NCBI RefSeq assembly: GCF_000004195.4
Contig: NC_030677.2
Location: 197,197,372 to 197,261,371, forward strand
Direction of reading: 5' to 3'
Source: Xenopus tropicalis
Lineage: Eukaryota; Chordata; Amphibia; Anura; Pipidae
Length of the DNA: 64,000 nt
The notes beneath the pieces are model-generated. The model was given only the letters and a program-made list of their open reading frames with translations. It was not told where the DNA came from and made no database searches. Below, piece after piece: positions 36,338-49,400 of the stretch. Both the position numbers and the translations under genes were made by a program. How positions within the stretch are numbered: the first letter of the stretch is position 1; every line of letters starts with the position of its first letter.

Positions 36338-36845
36338 AAAGGAAACTATACCCCCAGAATGAATACTTAACCAACAGATAGTTTATATTATGTTAAGTGA
36401 CCTATTAAAGAATCTTGCCAAACTGGAATATATATCAGTAAATATTGGCCTTTTACTTCCTTTCCCTTGAGCCGCCATTTAGTGATGGGCTGTGTGCTCC
36501 CTCAGAGATCAGCTGACAGGAAATAATGCAGCTCTAACTGTAACAGGAAGTAGTGTGGGAGTAAAAGGCAGAACTCTGCCCATTCATTGGCTGATGGGGC
36601 CTAGCATGTATGTGTGCCTTGGCTTGTTTGTGTGCACTGTGAATCCTATGATCCCAGGGGGCGGTCCTTAATTCTTAAAACGGCAGTTTTCTATTTAGGA
36701 TTCTCCAATGGCACATACTACTAAAAAAGTATACTTTTATAAAAATGGTTAATTTAGATGAAGCAGGGTTTTACATATGAGCTTGTTTATGCAATATATT
36801 TTTATAGAGACCTACATTGTTTAGAGCTATAGTTTTCCTTTAATA
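36338..36845. mobile_element. TTAAAGG-class MITE, third subfamily
   Basis: AAAGGAAACTATACCCCCAG at the left and CTATAGTTTTCCTTTAATA at the right are inverted ends. The interior ATCAGCTGACAGGAAATAAT recurs at about 62470-62600 in intron 15. Non-coding. Confidence 0.7.
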
Positions 36846-36872
36846 AGCTGTAAAAGGCCCCCATTACTACAA

Positions 36873-37030
36873 ACTAGTGATGGGCAGGTCACTTCTTCTT
36901 GACCCTCATCGACCCTAATCTGCCAAACTTCCAGCCTGACCCGGTGAGTCACCTGTATTTTTAGACCCGGGCCGGGCCCCCATAAAGGAGTAGAGCTGGC
37001 GTGCACCTATGAATACAGGCTACTAGAGGC
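36873..37030. repeat. Fragment of the TAGTGATG hAT-like family
   Basis: CTAGTGATGGGCAGGTCAC at the left, with CCCGGGCCGGGCCC and GGCGTGCACCTATGAATAC inside, loosely follows the layout of 34393-34653. The right terminus and the CRE are not preserved. Confidence 0.4.
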
Positions 37031-37974
37031 AGAAGTGGGGAATTGTAAGGCCAAGGATGGGGTGGGCGAAGGAAATGTTAAAACAAACCCGTTCACAACC
37101 TACAGAGCATGTGTGGATGAATCCGCCCAACCAACATATCATTACTTCAGCCATATATATGTACTTAAATATCTAAATGTCTTATCTGTAGTAGTGCAGC
37201 ATAGACGTAAGTTGTAAATGTATATAAACAGAATTTTAATATAATAATTTGATATATGATGGTAAAACAAATTAACAAACCACACATAAACCCTTTATAT
37301 AATGAGCTTCTCCTTATTTCAGAGCCCTCTCAAAGGCTGCTATTTAGGAAAGGGGTTGGGTTTGTTTATACAAAGCTTCTATAAATCTGACCATGAGACC
37401 TGTTATCCAGAATGCTCAGGACCAGGGTCGGCCTGGGCCAATGGGGCACCAGGAAAAAACCCAGGGTGGCCCCAGCAGCACAAGCCCGATCCCAGTTGGC
37501 GTTCCACGGCCGCCGGTGTCCCTCCCCTGTCAGGTCACATCGGGCAGGTGGCGGGGGCCTGTTCCATGGTTCTGACTTTGCGATTCTGCTGTGTTGTTTC
37601 TGCAGGCAGAACCCGTAGTGTCTCAGCCAGACAGTTACTGCTTTCAGTAGCAGTTATATTTTGAATGGAGTTCCCCTTTAACCTATTGGCATATATTTTG
37701 TGGAACATTTATAGAATAACAAAGTACAAGTAAAACCTTACTAAGAAGTAGGCAGCATTTGACCTGCCGCGTTTCATACTTGTATGTGCCAAGCCTTAAT
37801 AATCTCTATCTGTAGATATGCCTGTGCGTTGGCAGCCTAGTAATTGCTACAGACCAAACAAATATCTGCTTGTATGACGGAAGCTGCACAACTCATTGCC
37901 GAGTCTGTATAAACAAACCTTTGTGCTTTATTGAATGTTTATATTAAACAGCAATGCTAACAATGCTATTACTA

Positions 37975-38275
37975 ATACTAAAGGGGATGTTAACCCAAAC
38001 ATTCTAAAAGAAGATTCTAAGCAACTTCCAAACATACATTCATTACAAATTTTCTATGGTTTTTAGAGTGAAAATTATAAATTAAATGAAATTGTAAATG
38101 AAATAGCTATTGAGAGCAGTATTTTATTTTTAACCATTTCTGCATTGCTGGTTCTGTCTCTTGAAACAATGTAGTAGAAGCCAGCCCTGCCTGCTTCTTC
38201 CAAGGTCTCTTAAAGGGGTTGTCACCTTGAAATTTGCTATTAGTATGATTGTATGTTTAAATTATATTTTTTAGT
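37975..38275. mobile_element. Two abutting TTAAAGG-type fragments
   Basis: 37975-38210 (AAAGGGGATGTTAACCC, GATTCTAAGCAACTTCCAA) belongs to the subfamily of 16159-16684. At 38211 a second element starts with TTAAAGGGGTTGTCACC and soon stops, probably cut by the adjacent 113-bp array. Confidence 0.5.
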
Positions 38276-38282
38276 ATATATA

Positions 38283-39910
38283 AGGTATGGAGATCCCTTA
38301 TCCGGAAACCCACAGATCCTAAGCATTCTGGGTATCAGGTCCCATGCCTGTAATTTTAATTTTTAGAAATTATTTCCCTTTTCTCTGTAATAATAAAACA
38401 GTACCTGTACTTGATCCCAACTAAGATATAATTACCCCTTATTGGGGGCAGAACAGCCCTATTGGGTTTATTTCATGTTTAAATGATTCCCTTTTCTCTG
38501 TAATAATAAAACAGTACCTGTACTTGATCCCAACTAAGATATAATTACCTCCTATTGGGGGCAGAACAGCCCTATTGGGTTTATTTAATGGTTAAATGAT
38601 TCCCTTTTCTCTGTAATAATAAAACAGTACCTGTACTTGATCCCAACTAAGATATAATTACCCCTTATTGGGGGCAGAACAGCCCTATTGGGTTTATTTC
38701 ATGGTTAAATGATTCCCTTTTCTCTGTAATAATAAAACAGTACCTGTACTTGATCCCAACTAAGATATAATTACCCCTTATTGGGGGCAAAACTGTCCTA
38801 TTGGGTTTATTTAATGGTTAAATGATTCCCTTTTCTCTGTAATGTATGTATGTATAACTTTATTTATAAAGCGCCACAAGGGTACGCAGCGCTGTACAGT
38901 CTTACAGAATACAAAATTACACACAGGGAGGACGAGTAATATAATAAATAAATACAATAAATACATATATGTATGTATATATATATATATATAAGTGCCA
39001 TGTGGTATGAGACACAGTAGGAAGGAGGTCCCTGCCCCGTAGAGCTTACAATCTAAGTGGTTGGGTTACACACAGGCACAAACTGGAAGGTTTAATAAAA
39101 CAGTACCTGTACTTGATCCCAACTAAGATATAATTACCCCTTATTGGGGGCAGAACAGCCCTATTGGGTTTATTTAATGGTTAAATGATTCCCTTTTCTC
39201 TGTAATAATAAAACAGTACCTGTACTTGATCCCAACTAAGATATAATTACCCCTTATTGGGGGCAGAACAGCCCTATTGGGTTTATTTAATGGTTAAATG
39301 ATTCCCTTTTCTCTGTAATAATAAAACAGTACCTGTACTTGATCCCAACTAAGATATAATTACCCCTTATTGGGGGCAGAACAGCCCTATTGGGTTTATT
39401 TCATGGTTAAATGATTCCCTTTTCTCTGTAATAATAAAACAGTACCTGTACTTGATCCCAACTAAGATATAATTAACCCTTATTGGGGCAGAACAACCCT
39501 ATTGGGTTTATTTAATGGTTAAATGATTCCCTTTTCTCTGTAATAATAAAACAGTACCTGTACTTGATCCCAACTAAGATATAATTACCCCTTATTGGGG
39601 CAGAACAGCCATATTGGGTTTATTTCATGGTTAAATGATTCCCTTTTCTCTGTAATAATAAAACAGTACCTGTACTTGATCCCAATTAAGATATAATTAA
39701 TGTTTATTGGATGCAAAAAAATCCTATTGGGTTTAATCAATGTTTTATTGATTTTTTAGTAGACATTCTGGATAACGGGTCCTATACTTGTACATTCTTT
39801 TTAAATCATTTTTAGCAGACTTAAAGTATGGCAATACAAATTACAGAAGGATCCCTGATTTGGAAAACCCCAGGTCCTGAGTATTCTGGATAATAGATCC
39901 CATACCTGTG
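38283..39910 (+). repeat. Largest 113-bp tandem array, about 10 units, with nested insert
   Basis: GGTATGGAGATCCCTTATCC at the left and GATCCCATACCTGTGA at the right. About ten units in the orientation of lifr. The array is split by a 250-bp foreign insertion (38844-39093). Its right end is only about 350 bp upstream of coding exon 2. Confidence 0.9.
38844..39093 (+). mobile_element. Interspersed repeat inserted cleanly into the 113-bp array
   Basis: The left array ends CTCTGTAAT and the right resumes AATAAAACAG. Joining them recreates the unit without gain or loss. The insert is a copy of the family at 21868-22040, with an internal (TA)n near 38978-38993 and GAGCTTACAATCTAAG near its end. 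Confidence 0.85.
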
Positions 39911-40258
39911 ATACCTTTTTTCACTTGTTACTTTTTTATTGTTATATCACTGAATGAAAGTCAAAGTAAACCGTAAACAGAGTAAATATGAAATAACTCC
40001 CAGCAGCTGTGGGATGGGGGGGATTGGGATGTTGTACAGCAGTGTGTGGCACGTGGGAGTTTGTGTGATCACTGACCCAATGAAAGCAAATGATCCATTG
40101 AGAGAAAAATGTCTGAAATCTCTATTCCCACGGGGATGCTGGGATTTGTAGTTTAGTAACATATGGAGAAGATAGAATGTCCCAGAGATGGTTAAAATCA
40201 TAATTTTGTTTTTCTCATAAACAACATTAATATGAAGCATATTTTTTTCCACTTGCAG

Positions 40259-40420
40259 GCATTTTCTGTTTGGGTGGGAGATGCAGCCGGCTTTCTGGCT
40301 GACATAAGCTCTGGCAGCCGCGGGGAGACCGACTTGGTAGGAGAATGAAGGAAAAGCTGCACTGCTGCCTTCTCCTTGCTGTGGTTTTCTGCTGGGTGCC
40401 AAGTCCCACCAAGACTCAAG
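40259..40420 (+). CDS. lifr: lifr exon 2: end of 5'UTR, start codon and signal peptide
   Basis: The acceptor is TTTTTTTCCACTTGCAG ending at 40258 and the donor is CAAG/GTGAGT at 40421. The ATG at 40345 has A at -3 and opens 25 codons: a basic n-region (MKEK), a hydrophobic core rich in Leu, Val and Cys, then PSPTKTQ. This is a typical signal peptide, and human LIFR also reaches its mature N-terminus shortly before DLKC. The intron interrupts the codon after base 1 (phase 1). Bases 40259-40344 are 5'UTR. Confidence 0.93.
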
Positions 40421-43400
40421 GTGAGTGCACCCTCCTCATCATACTCGGGTGGCTGTATCACTGCTATACATCATGTCTGCTCATGGGGGTTTGGGACAGA
40501 AATGCCAAATTCTACAGTTTTGGGGATTAAAAGTATTAAAATGTTTGTGTTTTCAATTTGGACCAGTGGCAAATGCTCTAAATTGCCCTTCTGTTGCCCT
40601 GAATGTTAATATCCTAATTATAGTCATTTTGCCAGATTTTGGTATGGTGCCCCCCCACCCCTACTTTTAAGCTGGATCTAAATGGAGGAGGAAGCACAGA
40701 AGGGGAGAGTTTTAAAGGACAAGAAAACCCTGATTAGGGGATGCCAGTTGTTAGCCCCACACCCCCAATAAATCCAATCCACAATTTAGAAAGTGACATA
40801 TTTATTTATTTATTTTAGGAAGCATCGCCCCAGGAAAAAAACAAGCACTCGCTGGGGCGGTACCTACCCTACTGGCTCCCCAAGTGCAGCCAGGATTGTA
40901 ATGACGGGCATAGGTAAAGTCGGACCGGGGACCGCATCAACGAGCCGATGCGGTCCCCGGTCCGCCTTTACCTATGCCCGTCATTATAATTCGATCGTTT
41001 GGCCCCAAGTGAGCGGATCTGCCAGTGTATGGGGACCTTTAGCACTTACTGTGGTGGTACCTAACCTACTGGCTCCCCCAGGGGTGGGGTTTCTAGTTTT
41101 TAAGTATAATATTCCCTGATTGGATTAAGTTGGACCAAGGTGGGTTCAAGTCCGACCAGTGCATCACTATTGTGGAGGCTAATGCATCGGCACTTTAAAG
41201 GGACCATTCACTAACCGTCAAATTTTTTTTTATTCCAATCTGCTAAAATTTGCTGAAAAAAAGTTGCGACTTTTCTGAGATTTACTACGCCGAAAAACTA
41301 AAACTTGCTGAGATTACAGAGAAGTCAATGGCAGATGTCCCTTCCCTGGAGGATCCTTGCTTTGCTTCAAAATGTTAGAGGTTTTGGATGTTTGACGCTA
41401 GTGGTTTCACATCAGAATTCTGCAACTTTTCCCGGACTGAATTTTTCAGTTCAGGCTTTTTGTAAGGCATTTGTGGGAACGAGTTTATTCAAAATAAAAA
41501 AAAAAAAAATGAGAAATGTTTTAGTAAAACTCAAAATGTTCGTAAATCTGCCTCCCAAGTGTTCACACCAGCATATTTGTTTCTGTTATGAAAGAAGAAT
41601 AGCTGCTGAGCAAATAAATATGGCAATGTCCATGTATATATGTAAATATGCAGGGACAGGGGACGTTCTGTGCGCAAAGTGATCCTTTTACACACACAGC
41701 TGCCTGTTGAAGTTCAAGGGAGGCCAGAAACAGTCTAAATAGGGTACATTTTCCATTGAATGCATCCTCGCAAGGCAAATTGAAATTTTCTGCAGCTGGT
41801 AAATACTACATCTGTCCATTTGGAAGCCATCTGTTTCCGCTCAGAAGCCTCTGCTTAGTGTGACCGCAAAGGAAGAAAATCACTTGGGCTGTGGGGACTT
41901 ATTACTGAGAGGCAATACATGGAATTAGAGTGAAAAACAACCATTAAAGTAAAAAATAAAAACCAGTGCCGGTAAATCTGCACTTAGGTAAATGGGAAAG
42001 TATCGAGCGCAGGAAAGTGGTTAACATAAAAGCCAGCCACACGGCTGTAACATCGTAATAAATCCACTGTGATTAAATAAAACCCCTGTTTTATTGGTGG
42101 GAAGGGAGGGACAGGTGCTCCCACTAACAGCACTCGGCATTATGGGAGTTGTAGTTGATCAGCTGAAGGCAATAACAGTGCTGAATGGTGCTTCGCTGGG
42201 GGTTGCGGTTGCCATAAACCTTTACATAAAGGGGTCAGGGTGTTGGTAAACTGTGAATTTACAAGGAAAAATGTTACATTTTTTAAAACAAACAGCAGTG
42301 ATTTTCTGCAGTGAGTCACAGTGAATAAAGAATATAAACTTGGCAGAGCGAGTCCCAGTGATTTATGGCTTATTTAGTAACGTGCTTCTACTTGACTTTA
42401 GTCATGCTTCCCCGATTCGCTGCTGGTTACTGATCTACTATACTGGTATGTAGGGATAGAGAGGGACAGGATAGAATGTGTGGGAATTCTTATAGCCCTC
42501 CAACTCCCCATTGATTCTGAGTAACACAGCAGAATGCAATATAACACACAGAGCAATCTCTTGTATCAGTTATGGGGAATGTGTTAGCATCTTACACAGC
42601 TTCCCATAGCAACCAAACAATTTGAATCTTTCAGGGTCCATTTATATGAAAGGTGGGCATTTACACTGATCCCTGCTATCCCACAGCCACAGTCCCTTCC
42701 CAGAGGCTATTATCCCCCCACTGCTACTATAGGCACCATCTCTCCCTACTATACCTGCTATCCCACAGCCCCAGTCCCTTCCCAGAGGCTATTATCCCCC
42801 CACTGCTACTATAGGCACCATCTCTCCCTACTATACCTGCTCTCCCACAGCCCCAGTCCCTTCCCAGAGGCTATTATCCCCCCACTGCTACTATAGGCAC
42901 CATCTCTCCCTACTATACCTGCTCTCCCACAGCCCCAGTCCCTTCCCAGAGGCTATTATCCCACTGCTACTATAGGCACCATCTCTCCCTACTATACCTG
43001 CTATCCCACAGCCCCAGTCCCTTCCCAGAGGCTATTATCCCCCCACTGCTACTATAGGCACCATCTCTCCCTACTATACCTGCTATCCCACAGCCCCAGT
43101 CCCTTCCCAGAGGCTATTATCCCCCCACTGCTACTATAGGCACCATCTCTCCCTACTATACCTGCTATCCCACAGCCACAGTCCCTTCCCAGAGGCTATT
43201 ATCCCCCCACTGCTACTATAGGCACCATCTCTCCCTACTATACCTGCTATCCCACAGCCACAGTCCCTTCCCAGAGGCTATTATCCCCCCCACTGCTATA
43301 TACTATAGGCACCATCTCTCCCTACTATACCTGCTATCCCACAGCCCCAGTCCCTTCCCAGAGGCTATTATCCCCCCACTGCTACTATAGGCACCGTCTC

Positions 43401-46400
43401 TCCCTACTATACCTGCTATCCCACAGCCACAGTCCCTTCCCAGAGGCTATTATCCCCCCACTGCTACTATAGGCACCGTCTCTCCCTACTATACCTGCTA
43501 TCCCACAGCCCCAGTCCCTTCCCAGGGGCTATTATCCCCCCACTGCTACTATAGGCACCATCTCTCCCTACTATACCTGCTATCCCACAGCCCCAGTCCC
43601 TTCCCAGGGGCTATTATCCCACTGCTACTATAGGCACCATCTCTCCCTACTATACCTGCTATCCCACAGCCCCAGTCCCTTCCCAGAGGCTATTATCCCC
43701 CACTGCTACTATAGGCACCATCTCTCCCTACTATACTTGCTATCCCACAGCCCCAGTCCCTTCCCAGAGGCTATTATCCCCCCACTGCTACTATAGGCAC
43801 CATCTCTCCCTACTATACCTGCTATCCCACAGCCACAGTCCCTTCCCAGAGGCTATTATCCCCCCACTGCTACTATAGGCACCATCTCTCCCTACTATAC
43901 CTGCTATCCCGCAGCCATAGTCCCTTACCAGAGGCTATTATCCCCCCACTGCTTCTATAGGCACCATCTCTCCCTACTATACCTGCTATCCCACAGCCCC
44001 AGTCCCTTTCCAGAGGCTATTATCCCCCCACTGCTACTATAGGCACCATCTCTCCCTACTATACCTGCTATCCCACAGCCCCAGTCCCTTCCCAGGGGCT
44101 ATTATCCCCCCACTGCTACTATAGGCACCATCTCTCCCTACTATACCTGCTATCCCACAGCCCCAGTCCCTTCCCAGAGGCTATTATCCTCACTGCTGTA
44201 TTAGTCTTTTACTTGCACAGTTAAAAAGATTACTTAGGGCTTTGTTTTTAAGATTTACACACCCTTCCTACTTAAAGCTGCTGTTCTGTGGGGGCAGTGT
44301 AAGGCTTTAGAATCTTTTTACACCCCTAAAGACAACTTTGCCTCTAGCTGCCAAATCTTTGTGTGTGGGTAAGAGTATACTTTGATAGACCTATCCTTAT
44401 TCTGTTCCTTTGCTTATCTGTAGCCACACAATTTAAGCCTGTACTGAGGGAATCCCAGTGCTGTAACTTACCCAATACATTTGTTGCTTATGAGAGCCCA
44501 ATATGGTTGTGTTTTGGCACAGATTAGCTTTTTTTTTTTAATGTTGTTTTCCTGTGTTCCAGTGTAATCCTCAGTTGCAATTGCTTTCAACATCCTCATT
44601 GCAGTATAAATATTTAGTCACACACAGGCATGCCATTATATCAGCCACAAATCACTGTGAATCAGTTCTTTGCTTGCTGCCAATTCAAAAATAGACCTTG
44701 TTCCAGGATCAAATGGGAATGTTCCTAGATTTACATGTAAAACTCAAGTGTGTGTGTGTCTGTGCCTGTTTGTATGAGTTTGTATGTGTGTGTGTCTGTG
44801 CCTGTTTGTATGAGTTTGTATGTGTGTGTGTCTGTGCCTGTTTGTATGAGTTTGTATGTGTGTGTGTCTGTGCCTGTTTGTATGAGTTTGTATGTGTGTG
44901 TGTCTGTGCCTGTTTGTATGAGTTTGTATGTGTGTGTGTCTGTGCCTGTTTGTATGAGTTTGTATGTGTGTGTGTCTGTGCCTGTTTGTATGAGTTTGTA
45001 TGTGTGCGTGTCTGTTTGTATGAGTTTGTATGTGTGTGTGTCTGTGCCTGTTTGTATGAGTTTGTATGTGTGTGTCTGTGCCTGTTTGTATGAGTTTGTA
45101 TGTGTGTGTGTCTGTGCCTGTTTGTATGAGTTTGTATGTGTGTGTGTCTGTGCCTGTTTGTATGAGTTTGTATGTGTGTGTCTGTGCCTGTTTGTATGAG
45201 TTTGTATGTGTGTGTGTCTGTGCCTGTTTGTATGAGTTTGTATGTGTGTGTGTCTGTGCCTGTTTGTATGAGTTTGTATGTGTGTGTCTGTGCCTGTTTG
45301 TATGAGTTTGTATGTGTGTGTGTCTGTGCCTGTTTGTATGAGTTTGTATGAGTGTGTCTGTGTAATTGGGAGCTGGTGGGTCAGTGTGTTTATTATGTGG
45401 GATCAAGTTGGGTTAAGGAAACATTAAAAGTTAAGTGACTAAATGCAGCCACAGGAACCGGACTGATGATTATTTTTCCATTTATAAAAAAGGGACTTTC
45501 ATTTTTAAATTGTAAGATCTTTTTTTTCCAGGGGCTTCTTTACATCATGTATTGTCTTTTTTGTATGTAATCTGTGTGTTCAGTGGAATATGTTCACACC
45601 CCAATTACCACACCCCATTTTTTTAAAAAAATACTCCTTTTATATAGATGAAATGGTGGGATCAGACACAAATGTGCTATACCCTCATACTGTACTACAA
45701 GGAAAACAATATAGCAACTCCTACATATAAAATACAAATATAGAGAGAAGGCAGTTATAATTGAGTTATAACTATGTACCAGTTTTGCCCCCCCATACAC
45801 AGTACCCCATACACAGTGCCCTCAATGGCCCCATAGACAGTGCCCCCATAGACAGTAGCCCCCACACCAATGCTTTGCTATACCTGTAACCTTGTCATAA
45901 GCTAAGGGGGGCACTGAATAAAGGGCCCTAAACTTTTTCTGAATTTTGCTTAGTGCAGACAGGGCTTCCATCAGAAATTTTAAGGACCCCATAATTCCTA
46001 CTCCCTTTTATACCCTAAGGGGGACTGTTATTCTACTTCTGCCTGCCCTGGGGTCCCTGGGAAGAGTGGCCCTACCAGCTAAGTATAATGGGACCCAAAT
46101 TTGTCCAGGAAACCTCACTGCAGTGTCCATCAGAAGTGAAACATTGCTTAGAATGACATTGTGTTCTGTTATTGGGTAGATTAAGTCTTGTGATGGACAC
46201 TACTGCAGGTCTTTGTGGGCACTGAGTGGCTAGTAGCCCAGAATCAACATTTGTGCCCTGAGAGTGGCTGAAGCTCAGCAATTTCAGAAGGAGGGGGTTT
46301 GGATTCCTCAGACTTAAAATGGCAAAAATTGAATATTATCCCTTGTTACTGATGTGACTGCTCCTTGTTGTTCTGATGCAGACAGTGATACCTTTCTCCT

Positions 46401-49400
46401 GTTTCAGATTCCCCAGGATTCTTTCAGAACCTGCAATGCTTCACACACAATCTAGAGACTCTCGTCTGCTCCTGGGATACACCAAACGCTACCAAATCAG
46501 ATATTCTCTATCAGATTTGCTATAGGTGAGTTATGATGCATGCAGTACATACTTCCTTGGCACATTACTAAGTGTAAACTAAGTATAGACATGGGTATAG
46601 TATCAGGAGTAGTGACATGCAGCAGAGTCCTGTGTTTAATGCTCTGTCAGTTACAGTATAATACCAGGAGTAGTCAAACAGAGTAAAGTTGTGTGTTTAT
46701 GGTGTATGCAGCCTGTTACTTACATACGTATAATACAAGGAGTAGTGACATGCAGCAGAGCCGTGTGTTCATGCTGTATGTAACCAGTTTGTTACATGAG
46801 TATAATAGGAGTAGTTATAAAGTGTATGTTCATGCTGTATGCAGCTTGTTGGTGAATGTGAAAGTGCCCCACATACAGTACCACCTTTATACAGACAAGG
46901 AATGGAGCTATAGCCGTTACTCTCGTCTTAACACCCACGCTAACATAACATATCACTAACAAGTTATCATGTTACCCCTAGCTTGCCCTTTCTAAACTGG
47001 GCTGTTGAAATAGCAGGTGTTTAGAGTAATGTATTCGAGTTATAATACCAGTCTAAGGCATGGAAGTTTGAACCTGTTTATACTAAGGATAGAACCACCC
47101 CAGAGGGATAATTATTCCTAATCTTTCTGCTGTCAATCTATGAATCTAAAGGTCTGTAGCCACCCATTATAAAAAAAAAACTAAAGTGCTGCCCCTTCAA
47201 CTTAAATTACAGTGACCCCTAGTGGCAGACAGAGTAATGTAATGGAAACATATTGTGAGAGAGACTGGAAAAGCCACTAGAGTTGCATTCTGTTATAGGG
47301 ATGTAAACAGTATGTAGCAAACTGTCTGCATAAAGGACCTGTAGCTTATACGCTTGCTGGCATGTAAATGGTTAAATAACCCAGTATGGTAATTAGTCTA
47401 GTGCCAGGCATTGAATACAGAATACAAATGTGTTTATTGAAAACACATTGCAGCGCTGGTTTCATAGCATTCTGGATAATGTATCTAGTGGTGGGTCAGA
47501 TACCCAATTGCAGATGTGAGTATGGGTGTAGTTCAGGCTCCTCAAAGTGGCGGTTTCTGTCTCAATTGCCACCGTCCCCCCACCCTCTGTTTATCACATT
47601 TGGGTTTATGCTAACTTTTGATTTTTGATCTTGTCCCATTTAATGGTGACTATTGAGTAAACCACAAATAAAGCAGTTGTTGAATGGGTCGGGTAGCAGT
47701 TTCCCCAGTGGGTAAAAATACAAGTGCAAGCTGCAAGACTCTTCTTTAAATACTGATCTGGAGACACGGCTATGGGGAGGGCAGAGCCCAGTTACACCAC
47801 CCGGATGCTTGATGTGAGCCTCAGCTAAGCCTCTTACAGGATTTATTTTCCCTTGTATCACCTATTAATCCGACGATTGCACTCATACTGCTTTAATATT
47901 CTGAAATTCTGCATCTAAGCGGAAATGAATCTCCATTTTTCATCACTTGCCTTATACTGCATTGCACAGGGGTATGGGCCTCAGGGTGTAAAGCCGCATC
48001 TCATACCTATTTCATTTAGTGGCCTAGCAGAAGGGGGGTGTATAGTTTGGACACAGTATTATGTTCTCTCTCAGGCCAACCTGACATATTCTAAAGGATA
48101 TGTAAAACAAATAATTGTTGAAAGGAGAAGGATAGGTATCATATTAAATATTAGGCACCCCCCAGTAATTGTAATCACTTACCTGATATCCAGAACCAGT
48201 GCTCCTGTTAGCAGAAAACCCCCAGATCTCAAAGGAAGAAGAGGATCTCTCGCTTGCAGGTACCCCGGGTCGGTGCAGTTTTCTGCTAATGGGAGCACCA
48301 ACCCAGGGTATCAGGTAAGTGATTTTAAATCACTGGGGGGGTGTCTAACTTTTGGCACCCGCAGTGATTGTTCCTTTCCTTCTCTGTTAAAGTGCTCTTC
48401 TGAGCATTAAAGGGGTTGTTCACCTTTAAAATAACTTTTAGTATGTTGTAGAGTGTTTTATTCTGAAACAATTTGCAGTTGCTCTTCATATTTCATTATT
48501 TGTGGTTTGTGAATTTAGCTTTTTATTTGGCAACTCTTCAGTTTGTAAATTTAGCAGCTATATGGTTCCTAGGGTCCAAATTACCCTAGCAACCAGGCTT
48601 TGGTTTAAATGAAAAAATGGAATATGGAGTGGGTCTGAATAGAAAGATAAGTAATAAAAAGTAATAATAACAATAAAATTGTAGCCTCACAGAGCAATAG
48701 TGTTTTGGCTGCTGGGGTCAGGGACTGCCATTTGAAGAAAAAAAAAACTGTAAAAGCTCAAAAAAATGAAGACTAAATCAAAAGTTGCTAAGAATTGGCC
48801 ATTCTATATGATATATTTCATATATATATATATATATATATAATTTGCAAGATATTAGTATTTTTTTACATTTTTAATATAGTGAAACTAAAACAACAGC
48901 AGCACCACATGTGATGTTTTTCTGGTCAGTTCTAAGCAGAGGGACATCACATGACTTTCACGATGCGATTTTCTGCCGACTGCAGCCAGCAGATGGTGCT
49001 AATTTGGCCACCACAGTTTCTAGATCACTTTCAGAAAGCTTGGTTATTCTCTTTTACATTTACATTTTACATAACTTTTACATTTGTTTTCTTATTTCTT
49101 TTTAGCGCTTCTAAGCCTCCTTCATGTTTCAATACCAGCAAAAGTGCGCTGGAAGTGGAGTTTGAAACGATTGCGCCGTTGAGGATAACTATAAAAGCTA
49201 GCAATGTTCAGGGAACTCCCGAAATAACATTTCAGAAAACTATGCAAGATATTCGTAAGTATTTCTTACATTTATTTTTATTAGTTAAAATGCTTAAAGG
49301 AGAAGTAAAGCCTAACTAAAGAAGTAGGGCGGAAATGCTGTACATTATGTTTTGTGCTTCTGTACCAGCCCAAGGCAACCACAGCCCTTTAGCAGGGAAG

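Larger units (their letters stand above)
12498..40258 (+). other. lifr: lifr intron 1 (27.8 kb)
   Basis: Runs from the donor after exon 1 to the acceptor of exon 2. Apart from the repeats listed separately, it contains no open frame with recognisable homology. Stretches I read as not obviously repetitive are 13926-14825, 16685-17435, 19530-20210, 20700-21840, 23170-24400, 25050-26300, 29100-30230, 30650-31390, 33000-34080, 35730-36330 and 37040-37960. Any enhancers would most likely sit in these. Confidence 0.55.
40421..46407 (+). other. lifr: lifr intron 2 (6.0 kb)
   Basis: Separates the signal-peptide exon from the first FNIII exon. It holds a fold-back element (about 40800-41060), largely unique DNA from 41.1 to 42.66 kb, an 82-bp minisatellite, a 36-bp minisatellite and an inverted fragment of the CATACC transposon family near 45.6-45.87 kb. 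Nothing coding was recognised. Confidence 0.7.

Noticed and set aside
39947..40402. 151-codon minus-strand frame opposite exon 2
   Set aside because: It overlaps the antisense of a confidently identified signal-peptide exon and adjacent intron; no domain or splice support.
40793..41119. 108-codon + strand frame in intron 2
   Set aside because: It is formed by the GC-rich hairpin of a fold-back element.
44698..45406. Open frames of 131-220 codons with Cys/Val or His/Thr repeats
   Set aside because: Artefacts of the 36-bp minisatellite, whose length is a multiple of three; they are present on both strands at once.
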